DNA of 64,000 nucleotides from Actinomadura viridilutea (GTDB lineage Bacteria > Actinomycetota > Actinomycetes > Streptosporangiales > Streptosporangiaceae). The stretch's first letter is position 1; the number at the start of each line of letters is the position of its first letter. The notes beneath the pieces were generated by a model. It made no database searches. It worked only from the letters and a program-made list of their open reading frames with translations, and had not been told where the DNA came from. Shown one piece after another: positions 29,166 through 40,865 of the stretch. A program made the position numbers and the translations under genes. The stretch is taken from assembly GCA_003001795.1 (NCBI GenBank), contig PVNI01000001.1:434001-498000 (forward strand), given 5' to 3'.

Positions 29166-30560
29166 CTCGGCGTTGGTCATCGACAGCACGTCGAGGGCGG
29201 CGTCGAGCTGCTCCAGGGTGAGCCTGCCCTCGTCGACGTACCCGCGTTCCAGCACCACCTCGCGGATGGTCTTGCGCTCGGCCAGGGCCTGCTTGGCGAC
29301 CTTTGCGGCCTCCTCGTAGCCGATGTACCGGTTGAGCGGCGTGACGATCGACGGGGAGGACTCGGCGTACTCGCGCAGCCGTTCCGCGTTCGCCTCGATG
29401 CCCGCCACGCAGCGGTCCGCCAGCAGCCGCGCCGCGTTGGCCAGCAGGGCGATCGACTCCAGCAGGTTGCGGGCCAGCATCGGCAGCATGACGTTGAGCT
29501 CGAAGCTGCCCGACGCGCCGCCGAACGCGATGGCCGCGTCGTTCCCGATGACCTGGGCGGCCACCTGGGCGACCGCCTCGGGGATCACCGGGTTGACCTT
29601 GCCCGGCATGATCGACGAGCCGGGCTGCAGGTCGGGCAGCCGGATCTCGGCCAGCCCCGCCCGCGGCCCCGAGCCCATCCAGCGCAGATCGTTGACGATC
29701 TTGGTGAGGCCGACCGCGACGGTGCGCAGCGCTCCGCTGGTCTCCACCAGGGCGTCCCGGGCGCCCTGGGCCTCGAAGTGGTCGCGCGCCTCGGTCAGCG
29801 GCAGCCCCGTGCTCCGGGCGATCTCGGCGATGACGCGCGGCGCGAAGCCAGGAGGCGTGTTGACGCCGGTGCCGACGGCGGTGCCGCCCAGCGGCAGCTC
29901 GGCCAGCCGCGGCAGCACCGCCTCCAGCCGCTCCACCCCGTAGCGGACCTGCGCGGCGTACCCGCCGAACTCCTGGCCGAGCGTGACCGGCGTGGCGTCC
30001 ATCAGATGGGTGCGGCCCGCCTTGACCACCGTGGCGAACTCGGCGGCCTTGCGCCCCAGCGCCCCCTCCAGATGCCGCAGCGCCGGGATCAGGTCGCCGA
30101 TCACGGCGCCGGCGGCGGCGATGTGGATGGACGACGGGAACACGTCGTTGGACGACTGGGAGGCGTTGACGTGGTCGTTGGGATGCACGGGGCGGCCCAG
30201 CCGCTCCTGCGCCAGCGTCGCGATGACCTCGTTGGCGTTCATGTTGGACGACGTGCCGGACCCGGTCTGGAACACGTCGACGGGGAACTGGTCGTTCCAG
30301 CGGCCGTCCGCGACCTCCAGGGCCGCCTCGCGGATCGCCTCCGCCATGTCCTTGTCCAGGACGCCGAGTTCGGCGTTGACGGTGGCGGCGGCGGCCTTGA
30401 TGTGTCCGAGCGCCGCGATGTGCGCGGGCTCCAGCGTCCGCCCCGAGATCGGGAAGTTCTCCACCGCCCGCTGCGTCTGCGCCCGCCACTTGGCGTCGGC
30501 GGGGACGCGCACCTCGCCCATGGAGTCGTGCTCGATCCGGAACTGTGCGTGCTCGCTCAT
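29148..30560 (-). CDS. fumC: Class II fumarate hydratase
   Basis: 470 residues from the ATG at 30560, with GAGAGG 6 nt upstream. This iron-independent TCA-cycle enzyme interconverts fumarate and malate. The superfamily signature [11 protein letters not shown] with its catalytic Ser loop is intact, as are [15 protein letters not shown] and the [18 protein letters not shown] region. The synteny (fumC followed by glpX and DUF4245) matches mycobacteria, but here a kinase gene, a second class I fumarase and several transporters separate fumC from glpX. Confidence 0.95.
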   Translation of the reverse strand: MSEHAQFRIEHDSMGEVRVPADAKWRAQTQRAVENFPISGRTLEPAHIAALGHIKAAAATVNAELGVLDKDMAEAIREAALEVADGRWNDQFPVDVFQTGSGTSSNMNANEVIATLAQERLGRPVHPNDHVNASQSSNDVFPSSIHIAAAGAVIGDLIPALRHLEGALGRKAAEFATVVKAGRTHLMDATPVTLGQEFGGYAAQVRYGVERLEAVLPRLAELPLGGTAVGTGVNTPPGFAPRVIAEIARSTGLPLTEARDHFEAQGARDALVETSGALRTVAVGLTKIVNDLRWMGSGPRAGLAEIRLPDLQPGSSIMPGKVNPVIPEAVAQVAAQVIGNDAAIAFGGASGSFELNVMLPMLARNLLESIALLANAARLLADRCVAGIEANAERLREYAESSPSIVTPLNRYIGYEEAAKVAKQALAERKTIREVVLERGYVDEGRLTLEQLDAALDVLSMTNAEPPRDA

Positions 30561-30707
30561 GACGGCCTCTCGGGTCTGACGTCGGTTCTGCTGTGAGCAG
30601 CTTCCGAGACGGCCTCGCACATTCCCGGAGACGTCCGGGACATGCCGGGGAGGTCGGTCGGATTCCCGGGGACGTCCGGCGCGTGCGCGGGGCGGCCCCG
30701 GGGCCGA

Positions 30708-31997
30708 TCAGCTCCTCGGGGTCTCCTTGGTGAGGGTGTAGGTCCGCCGTTCGCCCGGACGGCCGAGCGGCTTGCGCTCCCCGTTGACCCACACGTCGCA
30801 CGCGGACGCGTCGTGGATCACGGCGTTGAGGCGGGGCTGGTCGTACTGGCGGGCGGCGCCGCGCGGCAGCGTCTCGTCGGTGAGCACGTCGGTGGTGGGG
30901 CCGGGCACCGACACGAAGATCTTGCACCGGTCGGTGCGGGCGCGCACGACCAGCGTGGCCGAGGCGGCGCCGGGCGGGGCCGCGCCGTCGTCCTCGGCGG
31001 CGGGGGACTGCGTGGCGGTCGCGGACGACCCGGCGCGCGGCGGTTCCGAGCCCTCCCGGGACATGCCGATGATCAGCGCGGTGGCGCCGATGCCGCAGGA
31101 CGCCACCGTCGCCCCGGCCAGCGCGAGCGCCGCCACCATGCGCAGCCGCGGGGGCGGCGGGCGGCGGCGGCTCGAGCGCGGCCCGGTCATGGCCCGTTCC
31201 AGCCGGTCTTTCGCGCGGGCGTGGCTGAGGCGCCGGGTGGGGTTCTTCTCGAGCAGCCCGGTCACCACGGGGGTGAGCGGCCCGGCGTTGCGCGGGATCG
31301 GCGCGGGCTCGTTGGCCAGCGCGCTCAGGGTCGCCATCACGTTGTCGCGTTCGAACGGCGGGCGGCCCTCGAGCGCGGCGAACAGCGTGGCGCCCAGCGA
31401 CCACAGGTCCGAGCGCGGGGTGGCCTTCTCGCCGGCGGCGACCTCCGGCGCCACGTACGCGGGCGACCCCATGAAGTGACCCGACTTGGTCAGGCTCGCC
31501 GCGCCGTCGGAGTGGCACAGCCCGAAGTCGGTGAGCACCACGCGGTCGCCGTCCAGCAGCACGTTGCTGGGTTTGAGGTCGCGGTGGACGATCCCCGCGC
31601 GGTGCGCGACCTCGAGCGCCTCCAGCAGTTGGCGGCCGATGGGCGCGACCCGCTCGGGCGGGAGCGGGCCGGACTGCCGGATGATCTGCTCCAGGCTGGG
31701 CGCCTCGACCAGTTCCATCACGATCCACGGCCGCCCCTGCTCGATCACGACGTCGTAGACCTCGACGATCGAGGGGGTGCGCAGCTGGGCCGGAGCCCGC
31801 GCCTCCCGCAGGGTGCGCCGGTAGAAGACGACCCGGTCCTCCTCGGACAGGTCGTCGGGCACCCGCAGTTCCTTGACCGCCACGGCCCGGTCGAGAAGGT
31901 CGTCGTGCCCCTTCCAGACCGTGCCGTTGGCGCCTTGGCCTATCTCCGAGACCAGCCGGTAGCGCGTCGCGAGAACGAGGCGCTCTGACTGAGACAT
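30708..31997 (-). CDS. Membrane Ser/Thr protein kinase
   Basis: 429 residues from the ATG at 31997. The kinase domain (about 13-270) is complete: glycine loop IGQGANGTVWKG, K42 in VAVKEL, HRDLKPSNVLL catalytic loop, DFG, and SPAYVAPEV in place of APE. After a basic juxtamembrane segment a membrane helix (about 290-312) leads to an extracellular domain of about 115 residues with two cysteines (RCKIFV, ACDVWV) that is unlike PASTA repeats and may sense an unknown ligand. It lies between two fumarase genes on the same strand. A TATCTT hexamer 7 nt before ATG suggests a leaderless mRNA. Confidence 0.9.
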   Translation of the reverse strand: MSQSERLVLATRYRLVSEIGQGANGTVWKGHDDLLDRAVAVKELRVPDDLSEEDRVVFYRRTLREARAPAQLRTPSIVEVYDVVIEQGRPWIVMELVEAPSLEQIIRQSGPLPPERVAPIGRQLLEALEVAHRAGIVHRDLKPSNVLLDGDRVVLTDFGLCHSDGAASLTKSGHFMGSPAYVAPEVAAGEKATPRSDLWSLGATLFAALEGRPPFERDNVMATLSALANEPAPIPRNAGPLTPVVTGLLEKNPTRRLSHARAKDRLERAMTGPRSSRRRPPPPRLRMVAALALAGATVASCGIGATALIIGMSREGSEPPRAGSSATATQSPAAEDDGAAPPGAASATLVVRARTDRCKIFVSVPGPTTDVLTDETLPRGAARQYDQPRLNAVIHDASACDVWVNGERKPLGRPGERRTYTLTKETPRS

Positions 31998-32004
31998 GGC
32001 GCAC

Positions 32005-32010
32005 AAGATA
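32005..32010 (-). promoter_or_regulatory. Putative -10 box (TATCTT) of the kinase gene
   Basis: TATCTT, then 7 nt, then ATG 31997; no Shine-Dalgarno is present, consistent with a leaderless transcript. Confidence 0.5.
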
Positions 32011-32067
32011 CCGGAGTGACCAGCTCTAGGTGGGTGACTGGCCCTTGCCGGAATTGGCACGTCGCGC

Positions 32068-33708
<1,641 letters not shown>

Positions 33709-33874
33709 CGATGAACCTCGCGCGCTCATGCTCGCGGGCGCACCCGGCAGGGCGCGCCCGCGACGTGGGTGGGCCGCCCTACAGCGTACGACCGCCGCGT
33801 CGCGGCACGGCGCAGGGGGACGGGCCGCTGGTCCACGCGTGACGGGAATCGGCGTCCCGAACGCTGAACCTGAT

Positions 33875-35365
33875 GTGACGGATCTGCATCTTCCCCTCGA
33901 CCGGTCCGCCGGGCGGCTCGCCACACAGATCGCCGCCGGCTTCCGCGCGGCGATCCGCTCGGGACGGCTGGCCCCCGGGACGCGGCTGCCTTCGAGCCGC
34001 GACCTGTCCCGCGACCTCGACGTGTCCCGCGGCGTCGTGGTCGCCGCCTACGAACAGCTCGTCGCCGAGGGCTTCCTGCTCGCGCGGCGCGGCGACGGAA
34101 CCCGGGTCGCGCCCCTGGCCCACCCCGACGACTCCCCGCGGCGCGGCCCGCGGTCTCGGCACGTCGCGTCAGCGGCGCCGAAGGCGACCGTGCGCAAGGC
34201 GCCCGTCCAGGAGCCGCCGCCGGCCCGGGAGACGCCCGCCGCCGACGCGCGGCGATCCGACGGCGCGTTCGCCTACGACCTGCGGCCCAACGTTCCGGAC
34301 CTGGGCGCCTTCCCCCGGACGCGGTGGCTGGCGACGATGCGCGCGGTGCTGCGCGACCTGCCGAACGACGAGCTCGACTACGCCGACCCGGCGGGGGTGC
34401 CCGCGCTGCGCGCCGAGCTGGCCGGATACCTCGGCCGCGTCCGCGCCGCGCACGCAGGCCCGGAGCAGGTGGTGGTGATGAACGGCGTCGCCCAGGGGAT
34501 CGCGGCCGCCGTGCGGCTGCTCGTCGAGGACGGGCACCGCGTGCTCGCCGTCGAGGACCCCGCGAGCGTGCGGCAGCTGCCCATGCTGGAGGCCGCGGGC
34601 ATCCGGGTGGTGCGCGTCCCCGTGGACCGCGACGGCCTGGACGTCGACGCGCTCGCGCGCACCCGGGCGCGCGCGGTGCTGGTGACGCCCGCGCACCAAT
34701 ACCCGACGGGCGTGGTGCTGGCTCCGCAACGCCGCGCCGCTCTCGTCGCGTGGGCGCGCAAGTCGGACGCCGTCATCCTGGAGGACGACTACGACGCGGA
34801 GTTCCGCTACGACCGCGACCCCGTCGGGTGCATGCAGGGCATCGCGCCCGAACGCGTCGTCCTGTTCGGGTCGGTGAGCAAGTCCCTGGCACCGGCCATG
34901 CGGCTGGGATGGGTCGTGGCGCCGCCGCACATGGCCGAACGGCTGCGCGCCTACCGCGCCCGCACCGACCTCGGGCACCCGGTGGTGGAGCAGTACACGC
35001 TGGCGCGCTTCATCTCCGAAGGCGCATACGACCGGCACCTGCGTGTCATGCGGCGGCAGTACCGCGCCCGCCGCGACGCCCTAGTAGATGCGCTGCGCGT
35101 CCACGTGCCCGATGCGACTGTGCGGGGAATCTCCGCCGGGATCCACCTGTACCTGGAACTGCCCCGGGGATGCGACGAGGAGGCCGTCGTCGAGGCCGCC
35201 GCCCGCGCGGGAGTGGCGGTGGCCGGGGCCGCGCCCCTGTGGTCGGCCGCCCGCGCCGGGCAGGCGCCCGCGCTGGTGCTCGGCTACGCCCGGCTGCCGG
35301 AGGCGCGCCTCGCGCGCGCGGCCGAACTGCTGGGTAAGGCGGTTACGGAGGGTGCCGGAGGGTAG
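33875..35365 (+). CDS. MocR/PdxR-type regulator (GntR HTH + aminotransferase domain)
   Basis: 496 residues from the GTG at 33875. The N-terminal GntR winged helix (about 10-75, [28 protein letters not shown]) is joined by a charged Pro-rich linker to a fold-type I aminotransferase-like domain (about 130-490) whose PLP lysine is K336 in [14 protein letters not shown]. MocR proteins sense PLP or PLP-adducts and control vitamin B6, GABA or other amine genes. No pdx or gab gene is adjacent; the nearest targets could be the small gene downstream or the gene itself. It is divergent from fumA. Confidence 0.9.
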   Translation: MTDLHLPLDRSAGRLATQIAAGFRAAIRSGRLAPGTRLPSSRDLSRDLDVSRGVVVAAYEQLVAEGFLLARRGDGTRVAPLAHPDDSPRRGPRSRHVASAAPKATVRKAPVQEPPPARETPAADARRSDGAFAYDLRPNVPDLGAFPRTRWLATMRAVLRDLPNDELDYADPAGVPALRAELAGYLGRVRAAHAGPEQVVVMNGVAQGIAAAVRLLVEDGHRVLAVEDPASVRQLPMLEAAGIRVVRVPVDRDGLDVDALARTRARAVLVTPAHQYPTGVVLAPQRRAALVAWARKSDAVILEDDYDAEFRYDRDPVGCMQGIAPERVVLFGSVSKSLAPAMRLGWVVAPPHMAERLRAYRARTDLGHPVVEQYTLARFISEGAYDRHLRVMRRQYRARRDALVDALRVHVPDATVRGISAGIHLYLELPRGCDEEAVVEAAARAGVAVAGAAPLWSAARAGQAPALVLGYARLPEARLARAAELLGKAVTEGAGG

Positions 35366-35397
35366 GAAGAGACTCCCGCCCCCAAGGGAGGTCTGTG

Positions 35398-35628
35398 ATG
35401 AGTCTGGACGAGGCCGCGCGGCAGCTGAAGATGGCCGCGCACGACGCGCAGGTGGCGTTCGACTGCGTCGGGCTGGGAGACCTCGAAAGGGCTCAGGAGC
35501 ACGCGGTCACCGCCCGGGCGGCCGTGGACGCCGCCGAGGCGGCCCTGGCCCGCGCTCTGCAGGACATGACCCCCGAGGAGGCGCAGGCCGCCGGGGAACG
35601 CGCCGTCATCGCCCTCGAAGACGCCTGA
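35398..35628 (+). CDS. Small helical protein of unknown function
   Basis: 76 residues from the ATG at 35398, with AAGGGAGG 6 nt upstream; the adjacent GTG at 35395 is too close to that site. The sequence is Ala/Glu-rich and almost entirely helical (heptad-like pattern in AARQLKMAAHDAQVAFDCVG and EHAVTARAAVDAAEAALARAL), with one cysteine. It follows the MocR gene by 32 bases and may be co-transcribed with it. No family is recognised. Confidence 0.7.
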   Translation: MSLDEAARQLKMAAHDAQVAFDCVGLGDLERAQEHAVTARAAVDAAEAALARALQDMTPEEAQAAGERAVIALEDA

Positions 35629-35704
35629 TCGGCGTCCGGCCGACTCGCCCGACCGCCGGGCGTCCCGTTTCGGGAGGCCCGGCCGTGAGCGTCGGGTCGC
35701 GTGC

Positions 35705-36931
35705 TCAGACGGCCGGGCGCTCCATCGCCGGAGCGCCCGGCCGCGCGGTCGCGTCCGCCACGGGGTCGAAGCCCTTGGCCGTGGCGAACACCAGCAGCAC
35801 CAGCGCCGTCGGCACGATGAACGCCAGCCGCAGCCCGTGGTCCGGGTGGACGGGCGCGATCGCCCCCACCACGGCCGCGCCGGCGACGAACCCCACGTAG
35901 TTGAAGACGTTCACGCGCGCCACGGCCACGCCGAGCCCCGTCGGGTCCACCTTCGCCGCGGCCGAGAACGCCACCGGGGCGATCACGCTGAGGCCCAGCC
36001 CGGCCGCCGCGAACGCGGCGATGGCGACGGCCGCGTTCGGCGCGGCGACCACGCCCGCCATGCCGACCAGGCCGACCGCGCCGCCGGCGCGCACCACGCG
36101 CACCGGGCCCGAGCGCCGCACGCCGAAGTCGGCGGCGGTGCGGCTGACCACCATCGCGATCTGGTAGGCCACATAGCCCAGCGGGGCCACCCAGCCGTCG
36201 CCGGACAGCTCGTCGGCCAGGTACTTGGCGCCGTAGTTGGACAGGGCCGCGTCGGCGAGATAGGCCACGGCCATCGCGGTGCCCACGACGAGGATCGGCC
36301 GCCACGGGACGCGCCGCCCGGCCGCCTTCAGCTCCTCGGCGCTCGGTCCGTCGCCCTCCTCGTGCCGCGTGTACAGCAGGCGCCCGGTGCCGAGCGTCCC
36401 CGCCAGGCCGACCGCGGCGGCCGCCGCGAAGCAGGCCGGCAGCGGCAGGTCGATCCGGTTCGACAGCGACGCCCACAGGCCGCCCAGGATGCCGGCGACG
36501 CTCCACACCGCGTAGCAGCCGGTGATCAGGCTCATGCCGTAGCGGCGCTCGACCGCGACGGCCTGGGCGTTCATCGCCGCGTCCACCGCCCCGACGAACA
36601 GCCCGAACAGCGCCGCCGCCGCGTAGAGCGCCGCGTCGCCGCCGGTCGCCCCGATCAGCACCACCGTGAGGCACACGGCCGGCTGCGTGACGCGCAGCAC
36701 CGGCCCGCTGCCGGCGCGCGCGAACACCGCCCCCGCCAGGACGCTGCCCAGCCCGGCGATCACCGGCACCATCAGCAGCACCAGCGACAGCGCGGCGTCG
36801 CTGAGGCCGTGGGCGTCCTGCACGCGCGGCACCTGCGTCACCAGCGTCGCGAAGCACAGTCCCTGCACGGCGAACGCGGTGGAGGCGGCCAGCCGTGCCC
36901 GCCGGTCCCGTCCGGTGATCTGCGCGGTCAT
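35705..36931 (-). CDS. MFS transporter
   Basis: 408 residues with about 12 membrane helices and the usual two six-helix halves; the central loop holds EEGDGPSAEELKAAGRRVPWRP. The overall pattern (QGLCFATLVTQVPRVQDAHGLSDAALSL at the start, TGCYAVWSVAGILGGLWAS in helix 5) resembles the YbjJ/FucP-like group of uncharacterised MFS exporters. The substrate is unknown. It is convergent with the small helical gene and stands alone on its strand; a CAGGAAGG ribosome site precedes the start. Confidence 0.88.
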   Translation of the reverse strand: MTAQITGRDRRARLAASTAFAVQGLCFATLVTQVPRVQDAHGLSDAALSLVLLMVPVIAGLGSVLAGAVFARAGSGPVLRVTQPAVCLTVVLIGATGGDAALYAAAALFGLFVGAVDAAMNAQAVAVERRYGMSLITGCYAVWSVAGILGGLWASLSNRIDLPLPACFAAAAAVGLAGTLGTGRLLYTRHEEGDGPSAEELKAAGRRVPWRPILVVGTAMAVAYLADAALSNYGAKYLADELSGDGWVAPLGYVAYQIAMVVSRTAADFGVRRSGPVRVVRAGGAVGLVGMAGVVAAPNAAVAIAAFAAAGLGLSVIAPVAFSAAAKVDPTGLGVAVARVNVFNYVGFVAGAAVVGAIAPVHPDHGLRLAFIVPTALVLLVFATAKGFDPVADATARPGAPAMERPAV

Positions 36932-37054
36932 GCGGCGCCCGCCTTCCTGCCACCGGGCCGAAGGTGAGAAAAATTCGCGTCAGGGTGGCAGTGCGCCAGG
37001 GTACCGGCAGCGCGGCGCCAGCGAAACGGCCGCTTCGGGGGAAGGCTGCGGGAA

Positions 37055-37882
37055 TCAGTCGATCAGGCGGCGGCGCATGCCGCGGACGGTCAGCAGCCAC
37101 ATCAGCGCGGAGAACACCACCAGGAGCGCCAGATGCCCCAGGTCGGCAAGCGGACGCAGCCCGAACACCGCGTGCCGCACCAGCTGCACGCAGTGGTACA
37201 GCGGGTTGGCCAGCGCCACGTACCGCGCCCACTCCGGCAGCGCGTCCACCGGGAAGAACGTGCCCGCCACCAGGAACAGCGGCGTCACCACGCCCGTGAT
37301 GACGTAGTCGAACGAGTTGATGGACGGCACCACCGTGGACGTCCACATCCCGAACAGCGCGAACCCCAGCGCCAGCCAGAAGACCACGAACGGCACCAGC
37401 AGCATGCCGAGCGACGGGTCCAGGCCGAAGAACAGCGCCACCAGCAGCGGCGTGCACGAGTACACCGACGACTTGGCCGCGATCCACAGCGCCTCGCCGG
37501 TGACCAGCTCGTGCACGTCCACCGGCGTCGCCAGGATCGCGTCGTAGGTGTGCTGGAACACCCTGCGGATGTAGCCGTTGAACATGCCGGGGAACACGGC
37601 GGTGAACAGGGCCGCGATGCCGACCACGCCGGTCGCCATGAAGTCCAGGTAGCGCATCCCGGACACGACCGCGACCAGCGACCCGAACCCGTAGCCGAAC
37701 GCCAGCAGGTAGAACGTCGGCTCGACGGTCGCCGCGAACGTCTGCGACCTCCAGTAGCGGCGGAACAGCGCCAGCTCGTGCCGCCAGATGCCGCGGATGG
37801 GCGCCAGCTCGAACGCGCGCAGCGGCCGCGGCGGCGCCGGCCGGTCCGCCGCGCCGCCCGCCGTCCCGTGGGACGCGGTCAT
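37055..37882 (-). CDS. ABC-2 type permease, NodJ-like
   Basis: 275 residues from the ATG at 37882 with six predicted helices and the ABC-2 signature region AGTFFPVDALPEWARYVALANPLYHCVQLVR. It overlaps the upstream ATPase gene by 4 bases (ATGA), so the two are translationally coupled. NodJ-type permeases with NodI ATPases export lipo-oligosaccharides or drugs; here a polyketide, glycolipid or antibiotic is equally possible. Confidence 0.9.
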   Translation of the reverse strand: MTASHGTAGGAADRPAPPRPLRAFELAPIRGIWRHELALFRRYWRSQTFAATVEPTFYLLAFGYGFGSLVAVVSGMRYLDFMATGVVGIAALFTAVFPGMFNGYIRRVFQHTYDAILATPVDVHELVTGEALWIAAKSSVYSCTPLLVALFFGLDPSLGMLLVPFVVFWLALGFALFGMWTSTVVPSINSFDYVITGVVTPLFLVAGTFFPVDALPEWARYVALANPLYHCVQLVRHAVFGLRPLADLGHLALLVVFSALMWLLTVRGMRRRLID

Positions 37883-38838
37883 TCCACCTTCTCCCCGGTG
37901 AGCACCACGAACACGTCCTCCAGGGTCGCGGCGCGGTAGGCGCCGTCCGGCCCCAGCTCGTCGGCCAGCGACGGCGGCATCGACTCGGCCTTCAGCACCG
38001 ACACCGACGGGCCGGTGCGCCGGGTCGGCAGCCCCGCGGCGTGCGCCAGCCGCTCGACCTCCGCCAGCCGCTCCGGCGGGCCGGAGTGCTCGACGACCCG
38101 CCGCCCGGCGTGCTCGGCGATCAGCGCGGCGGGCGCGCCGCGGGCCACCACCCGGCCGCGCGACATCAGCGCGCAGTCGTCGGCGAGCCGCTCGGCCTCC
38201 TCGATGTAGTGGGTGGACATCAGCACCGTCGTGCCGCGCGAGCGCAGCCCGTCGATCAGCCCCCACAGCTCGGCGCGGACCTGCGGGTCCAGGCCGACCG
38301 TCGGCTCGTCCAGCAGCACCAGCGCGGGCCGGTGCACCAGCCCGCGCGCGATCAGCAGCCGCCGGCGCATGCCGCCCGACAGGTCGTCGACCTTGGTGTG
38401 CGCGCGGCCGGTCAGATGCGCCAGGGCCAGGGCGTCCTCCACCGCCCGCCGCCGCTCGCGCCGCGGCACCCGGTACAGGTGCGCGAACACTTCCAGGTTC
38501 TCCCGGACGGTCAGCTCCTCGTCAAGGTTGTCCTGCTGCGGCACGACGCCCATCGCCGCCCGCACCCGCTTGGACTCGGCGGGCACCGGCAGCCCGAGCA
38601 CGCGGATCGTCCCCTCGTCGGCGATCGCCTGCGCGGTCAGCAGCTTCATCGTCGTGGACTTGCCGGCGCCGTTCGGGCCGAGCAGCCCCAGGCAGGTGCC
38701 CGGCGCCACCTCCAGGTCGAGGCCGTCCACCGCGGTGAAGTCGCCGAAGCGTTTGACGACGCCGCGCAGGCTGACGGCGGCCGCGCCCTCGCCCGCCGGC
38801 TCCCGGACGGAGCTCCGCGCATCACGCTCGCCGATCAT
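37879..38838 (-). CDS. ABC transporter ATP-binding protein, NodI/DrrA-like
   Basis: 319 residues. Walker A GPNGAGKS (54-61), signature LSGGMRRRLLIARGL, Walker B LVLLDEPTVGLDP and switch histidine in MSTHYIEEAERLADD are all intact. The C-terminal 80 residues form the accessory domain seen in DrrA/NodI ATPases. It energises the ABC-2 permease encoded downstream. A TACAGT hexamer 6 nt before ATG 38838 and lack of a Shine-Dalgarno suggest a leaderless start. Confidence 0.92.
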   Translation of the reverse strand: MIGERDARSSVREPAGEGAAAVSLRGVVKRFGDFTAVDGLDLEVAPGTCLGLLGPNGAGKSTTMKLLTAQAIADEGTIRVLGLPVPAESKRVRAAMGVVPQQDNLDEELTVRENLEVFAHLYRVPRRERRRAVEDALALAHLTGRAHTKVDDLSGGMRRRLLIARGLVHRPALVLLDEPTVGLDPQVRAELWGLIDGLRSRGTTVLMSTHYIEEAERLADDCALMSRGRVVARGAPAALIAEHAGRRVVEHSGPPERLAEVERLAHAAGLPTRRTGPSVSVLKAESMPPSLADELGPDGAYRAATLEDVFVVLTGEKVE

Positions 38839-38844
38839 GCGGCC

Positions 38845-38850
38845 ACTGTA
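38845..38850 (-). promoter_or_regulatory. Putative -10 box (TACAGT) of the ABC transporter operon
   Basis: TACAGT, 6 nt spacer, ATG 38838; fits the leaderless pattern. Confidence 0.5.
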
Positions 38851-38963
38851 GGTGGCGGGCCGGACGAACCCCAGAGGTTTTTCCCGCCGTGGACGCCCCT
38901 TTCCCCGTCCGTGCCCCGGCGGCGCGGTGTCCGCGGCGCGGCCGGAGCGGCGGAGGCGGCCGC

Positions 38964-38969
38964 TACCCT
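38964..38969 (+). promoter_or_regulatory. Putative -10 box (TACCCT) of the DUF1707 gene
   Basis: TACCCT, 7 nt spacer, GTG 38977; no Shine-Dalgarno. It is only about 115 bases from the divergent ABC promoter element. Confidence 0.5.
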
Positions 38970-38976
38970 CTAAAAC

Positions 38977-39585
38977 GTGGAGATCTCCGGCCGACGCCCC
39001 CCGGAAGCGCCGAGCGTGCGCGACCTTCGCGCCTCCGACGCCGACCGGGAACGCGTGGCGGCCGTGCTGCGGGAGGCGCTCGCCGACGGACGGCTCACCG
39101 TCGAGGAGCACGCCGAACGCACCGAACGCGCCTACGCCGCCCGCACCCTCGGCGAACTGACCGGTCTCACCGCCGACCTCGTCCCCCGGGAGAGCCAGCC
39201 GATCCTGGTCGACGACCGTCCGGTCACGGTCATGTTCGGCCGGGTGCGCCGGGAGGGCCGGTGGGTGGTGCCGGTCCGGCTGCCGCTGCTGGCGCTGTTC
39301 GGCACCGTCGAGCTCGACCTGCGCGAGGCCGTGCTGCAGCGGCGGCACGTCGTGCTGGACGCGCTGGTGCTCGGCGGGCGCATCCGCCTGCTGGTGCCCG
39401 ACGGCGTCCGCGTGGACGTCACCGGTCGCACCGTCCTCAGCACCCGCGACGTGCGCACCCGCCCCTACGGCGAGGGCCCCACGGTCGAGATCGGCGGCAC
39501 GATGATCTTCGGTTCGGTGCGGGCCCGCGCGCCCAAGCGCTCACTGCGCGAACGCGTCCGCGGCCGCCTCGGCCGCCGCCGCTGA
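38977..39585 (+). CDS. DUF1707 (SHOCT-like) protein with LiaF-like C-terminal domain
   Basis: 202 residues from GTG. The N-terminal DUF1707 module (about 15-65, VRDLRASDADRERVAAVLREAL and RLTVEEHAERTERAYAA) is a common actinobacterial short helical unit. The C-terminal beta-rich part (about 75-180, VMFGRVRREGRWVVP, LFGTVELDLREAVLQ, VTVSG-like repeats) resembles the cell-wall-stress LiaF/DUF2154 fold. No membrane helix is evident. The family often occurs near envelope-stress or ABC genes; here it is divergent from a NodI/J-like exporter. Function unknown. Confidence 0.85.
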   Translation: MEISGRRPPEAPSVRDLRASDADRERVAAVLREALADGRLTVEEHAERTERAYAARTLGELTGLTADLVPRESQPILVDDRPVTVMFGRVRREGRWVVPVRLPLLALFGTVELDLREAVLQRRHVVLDALVLGGRIRLLVPDGVRVDVTGRTVLSTRDVRTRPYGEGPTVEIGGTMIFGSVRARAPKRSLRERVRGRLGRRR

Positions 39586-39647
39586 AGTGCGCCGCGGGCG
39601 CCGCCGGACGGCCGGCCGCGCGGGCGCCGGGCGCGGCGGCCCGGCCC

Positions 39648-40682
39648 TCACTGCGCGGTGTCGAAGTTGATGGCGCTGTAGGCGCGCAGCTTGCTCAGCT
39701 TGTGCTCGCTGGTGATGGAGCGGATCGTGCCGCTGCGCGACCGCATGACCAGCGAGTGCGTGACCGCGGTGCCCTTGCGGTAGCGGACGCCGTCGACCAG
39801 CTCGCCGTCGGTGATGCCGGTGGCGGCGAAGAACACGTCGTCGGAGGTGACCAGGTCGTCGGTGGTCAGCACCCGGTCCAGGTCGTGCCCGGCCTCCCGC
39901 GCCTTGGCGCGCTCCTCATCGTTGCGCGGCCACAGCCGGCCCTGCAGCATCCCGCCCATCGCCTTGATCGCGCAGGCCGCGATGATGCCCTCCGGGGTGC
40001 CGCCGATGCCGAGCAGCAGGTCCACGCCGGTGCCCTCGCGCGCCGCCATGATCGCCCCGGCGACGTCGCCGTCGGTGATGAACTTGATCCGCGCGCCGGC
40101 GGCCCGGACCTGCCGGACGATGTCCTCGTGCCGCGGCCGGTCCAGGATCACCACGGTCACGTCGTGCGGCGAGGAGCCCTTGGCCCGCGCGACCGCGGCG
40201 ATGTTGTCGGCGATCGGCCGTTCGATGTCCACCACGTCGGCGGCCTCCGGCCCGGTCGCCAGCTTCTCCATATAGAACACCGCGGACGGGTCGTACATCG
40301 ACCCGCGCGGCGCCACCGCCAGCACGGCGATCGCGTTGTTCATGCCCATGGCGGTCAGCCGGGTGCCGTCGATGGGGTCCACGGCCACATCGCATTCGGG
40401 GCCGGTGCCGTCGCCCACGTGCTCGCCGTTGAAGAGCATCGGGGCGTCGTCCTTCTCGCCTTCGCCGATCACCACCACGCCGCGCATGGCGACGGTGTTG
40501 ATCAGCTGGCGCATGGCGTTGACGGCCGCGCCGTCGGCGCCGTTCTTGTCGCCGCGGCCGACCCATCGCGCGGCGGCCATGGCGGCGGCCTCGGTGACCC
40601 GGACCAGTTCCAGCGCCAGGTTCCGGTCCGGCGCCGCGGGCTCGGTGACGAGCGGGGACTGGACGGTGGTGTCATGCGACAT
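39648..40682 (-). CDS. glpX: Class II fructose-1,6-bisphosphatase
   Basis: 344 residues from the ATG at 40682. This metal-dependent gluconeogenic enzyme hydrolyses fructose 1,6-bisphosphate to fructose 6-phosphate. Visible motifs: [14 protein letters not shown], the metal-binding [12 protein letters not shown], and [20 protein letters not shown]. It is the only FBPase class in many actinobacteria. It is convergent with DUF1707 and divergent from the TetR gene; the following DUF4245-xse-ispH order is conserved in mycobacteria (Rv1099c onward). Confidence 0.95.
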   Translation of the reverse strand: MSHDTTVQSPLVTEPAAPDRNLALELVRVTEAAAMAAARWVGRGDKNGADGAAVNAMRQLINTVAMRGVVVIGEGEKDDAPMLFNGEHVGDGTGPECDVAVDPIDGTRLTAMGMNNAIAVLAVAPRGSMYDPSAVFYMEKLATGPEAADVVDIERPIADNIAAVARAKGSSPHDVTVVILDRPRHEDIVRQVRAAGARIKFITDGDVAGAIMAAREGTGVDLLLGIGGTPEGIIAACAIKAMGGMLQGRLWPRNDEERAKAREAGHDLDRVLTTDDLVTSDDVFFAATGITDGELVDGVRYRKGTAVTHSLVMRSRSGTIRSITSEHKLSKLRAYSAINFDTAQ

Positions 40683-40851
40683 GGCGTAACGGCCTTTCGG
40701 TCGATGATCTCCGTGGATTGTCCGCGCGCCCCGTCCAGGCGGACAAATTGGACCAGACCAGACGCGGCGCATGCGGGGTCACATACCCCGAACGGCCCGC
40801 CTTTGACGGACCGGACGCCGCGGGGATCGCGCCCCACCGGCCGATAGGGCG

Positions 40852-40857
40852 TAATCT
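40852..40857 (+). promoter_or_regulatory. Putative -10 box (TAATCT) of the TetR gene
   Basis: TAATCT, 8 nt spacer, ATG 40866. The spacer also contains AGGG, so a very short leader is possible. Confidence 0.4.
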
Positions 40858-40865
40858 CAGGGCTC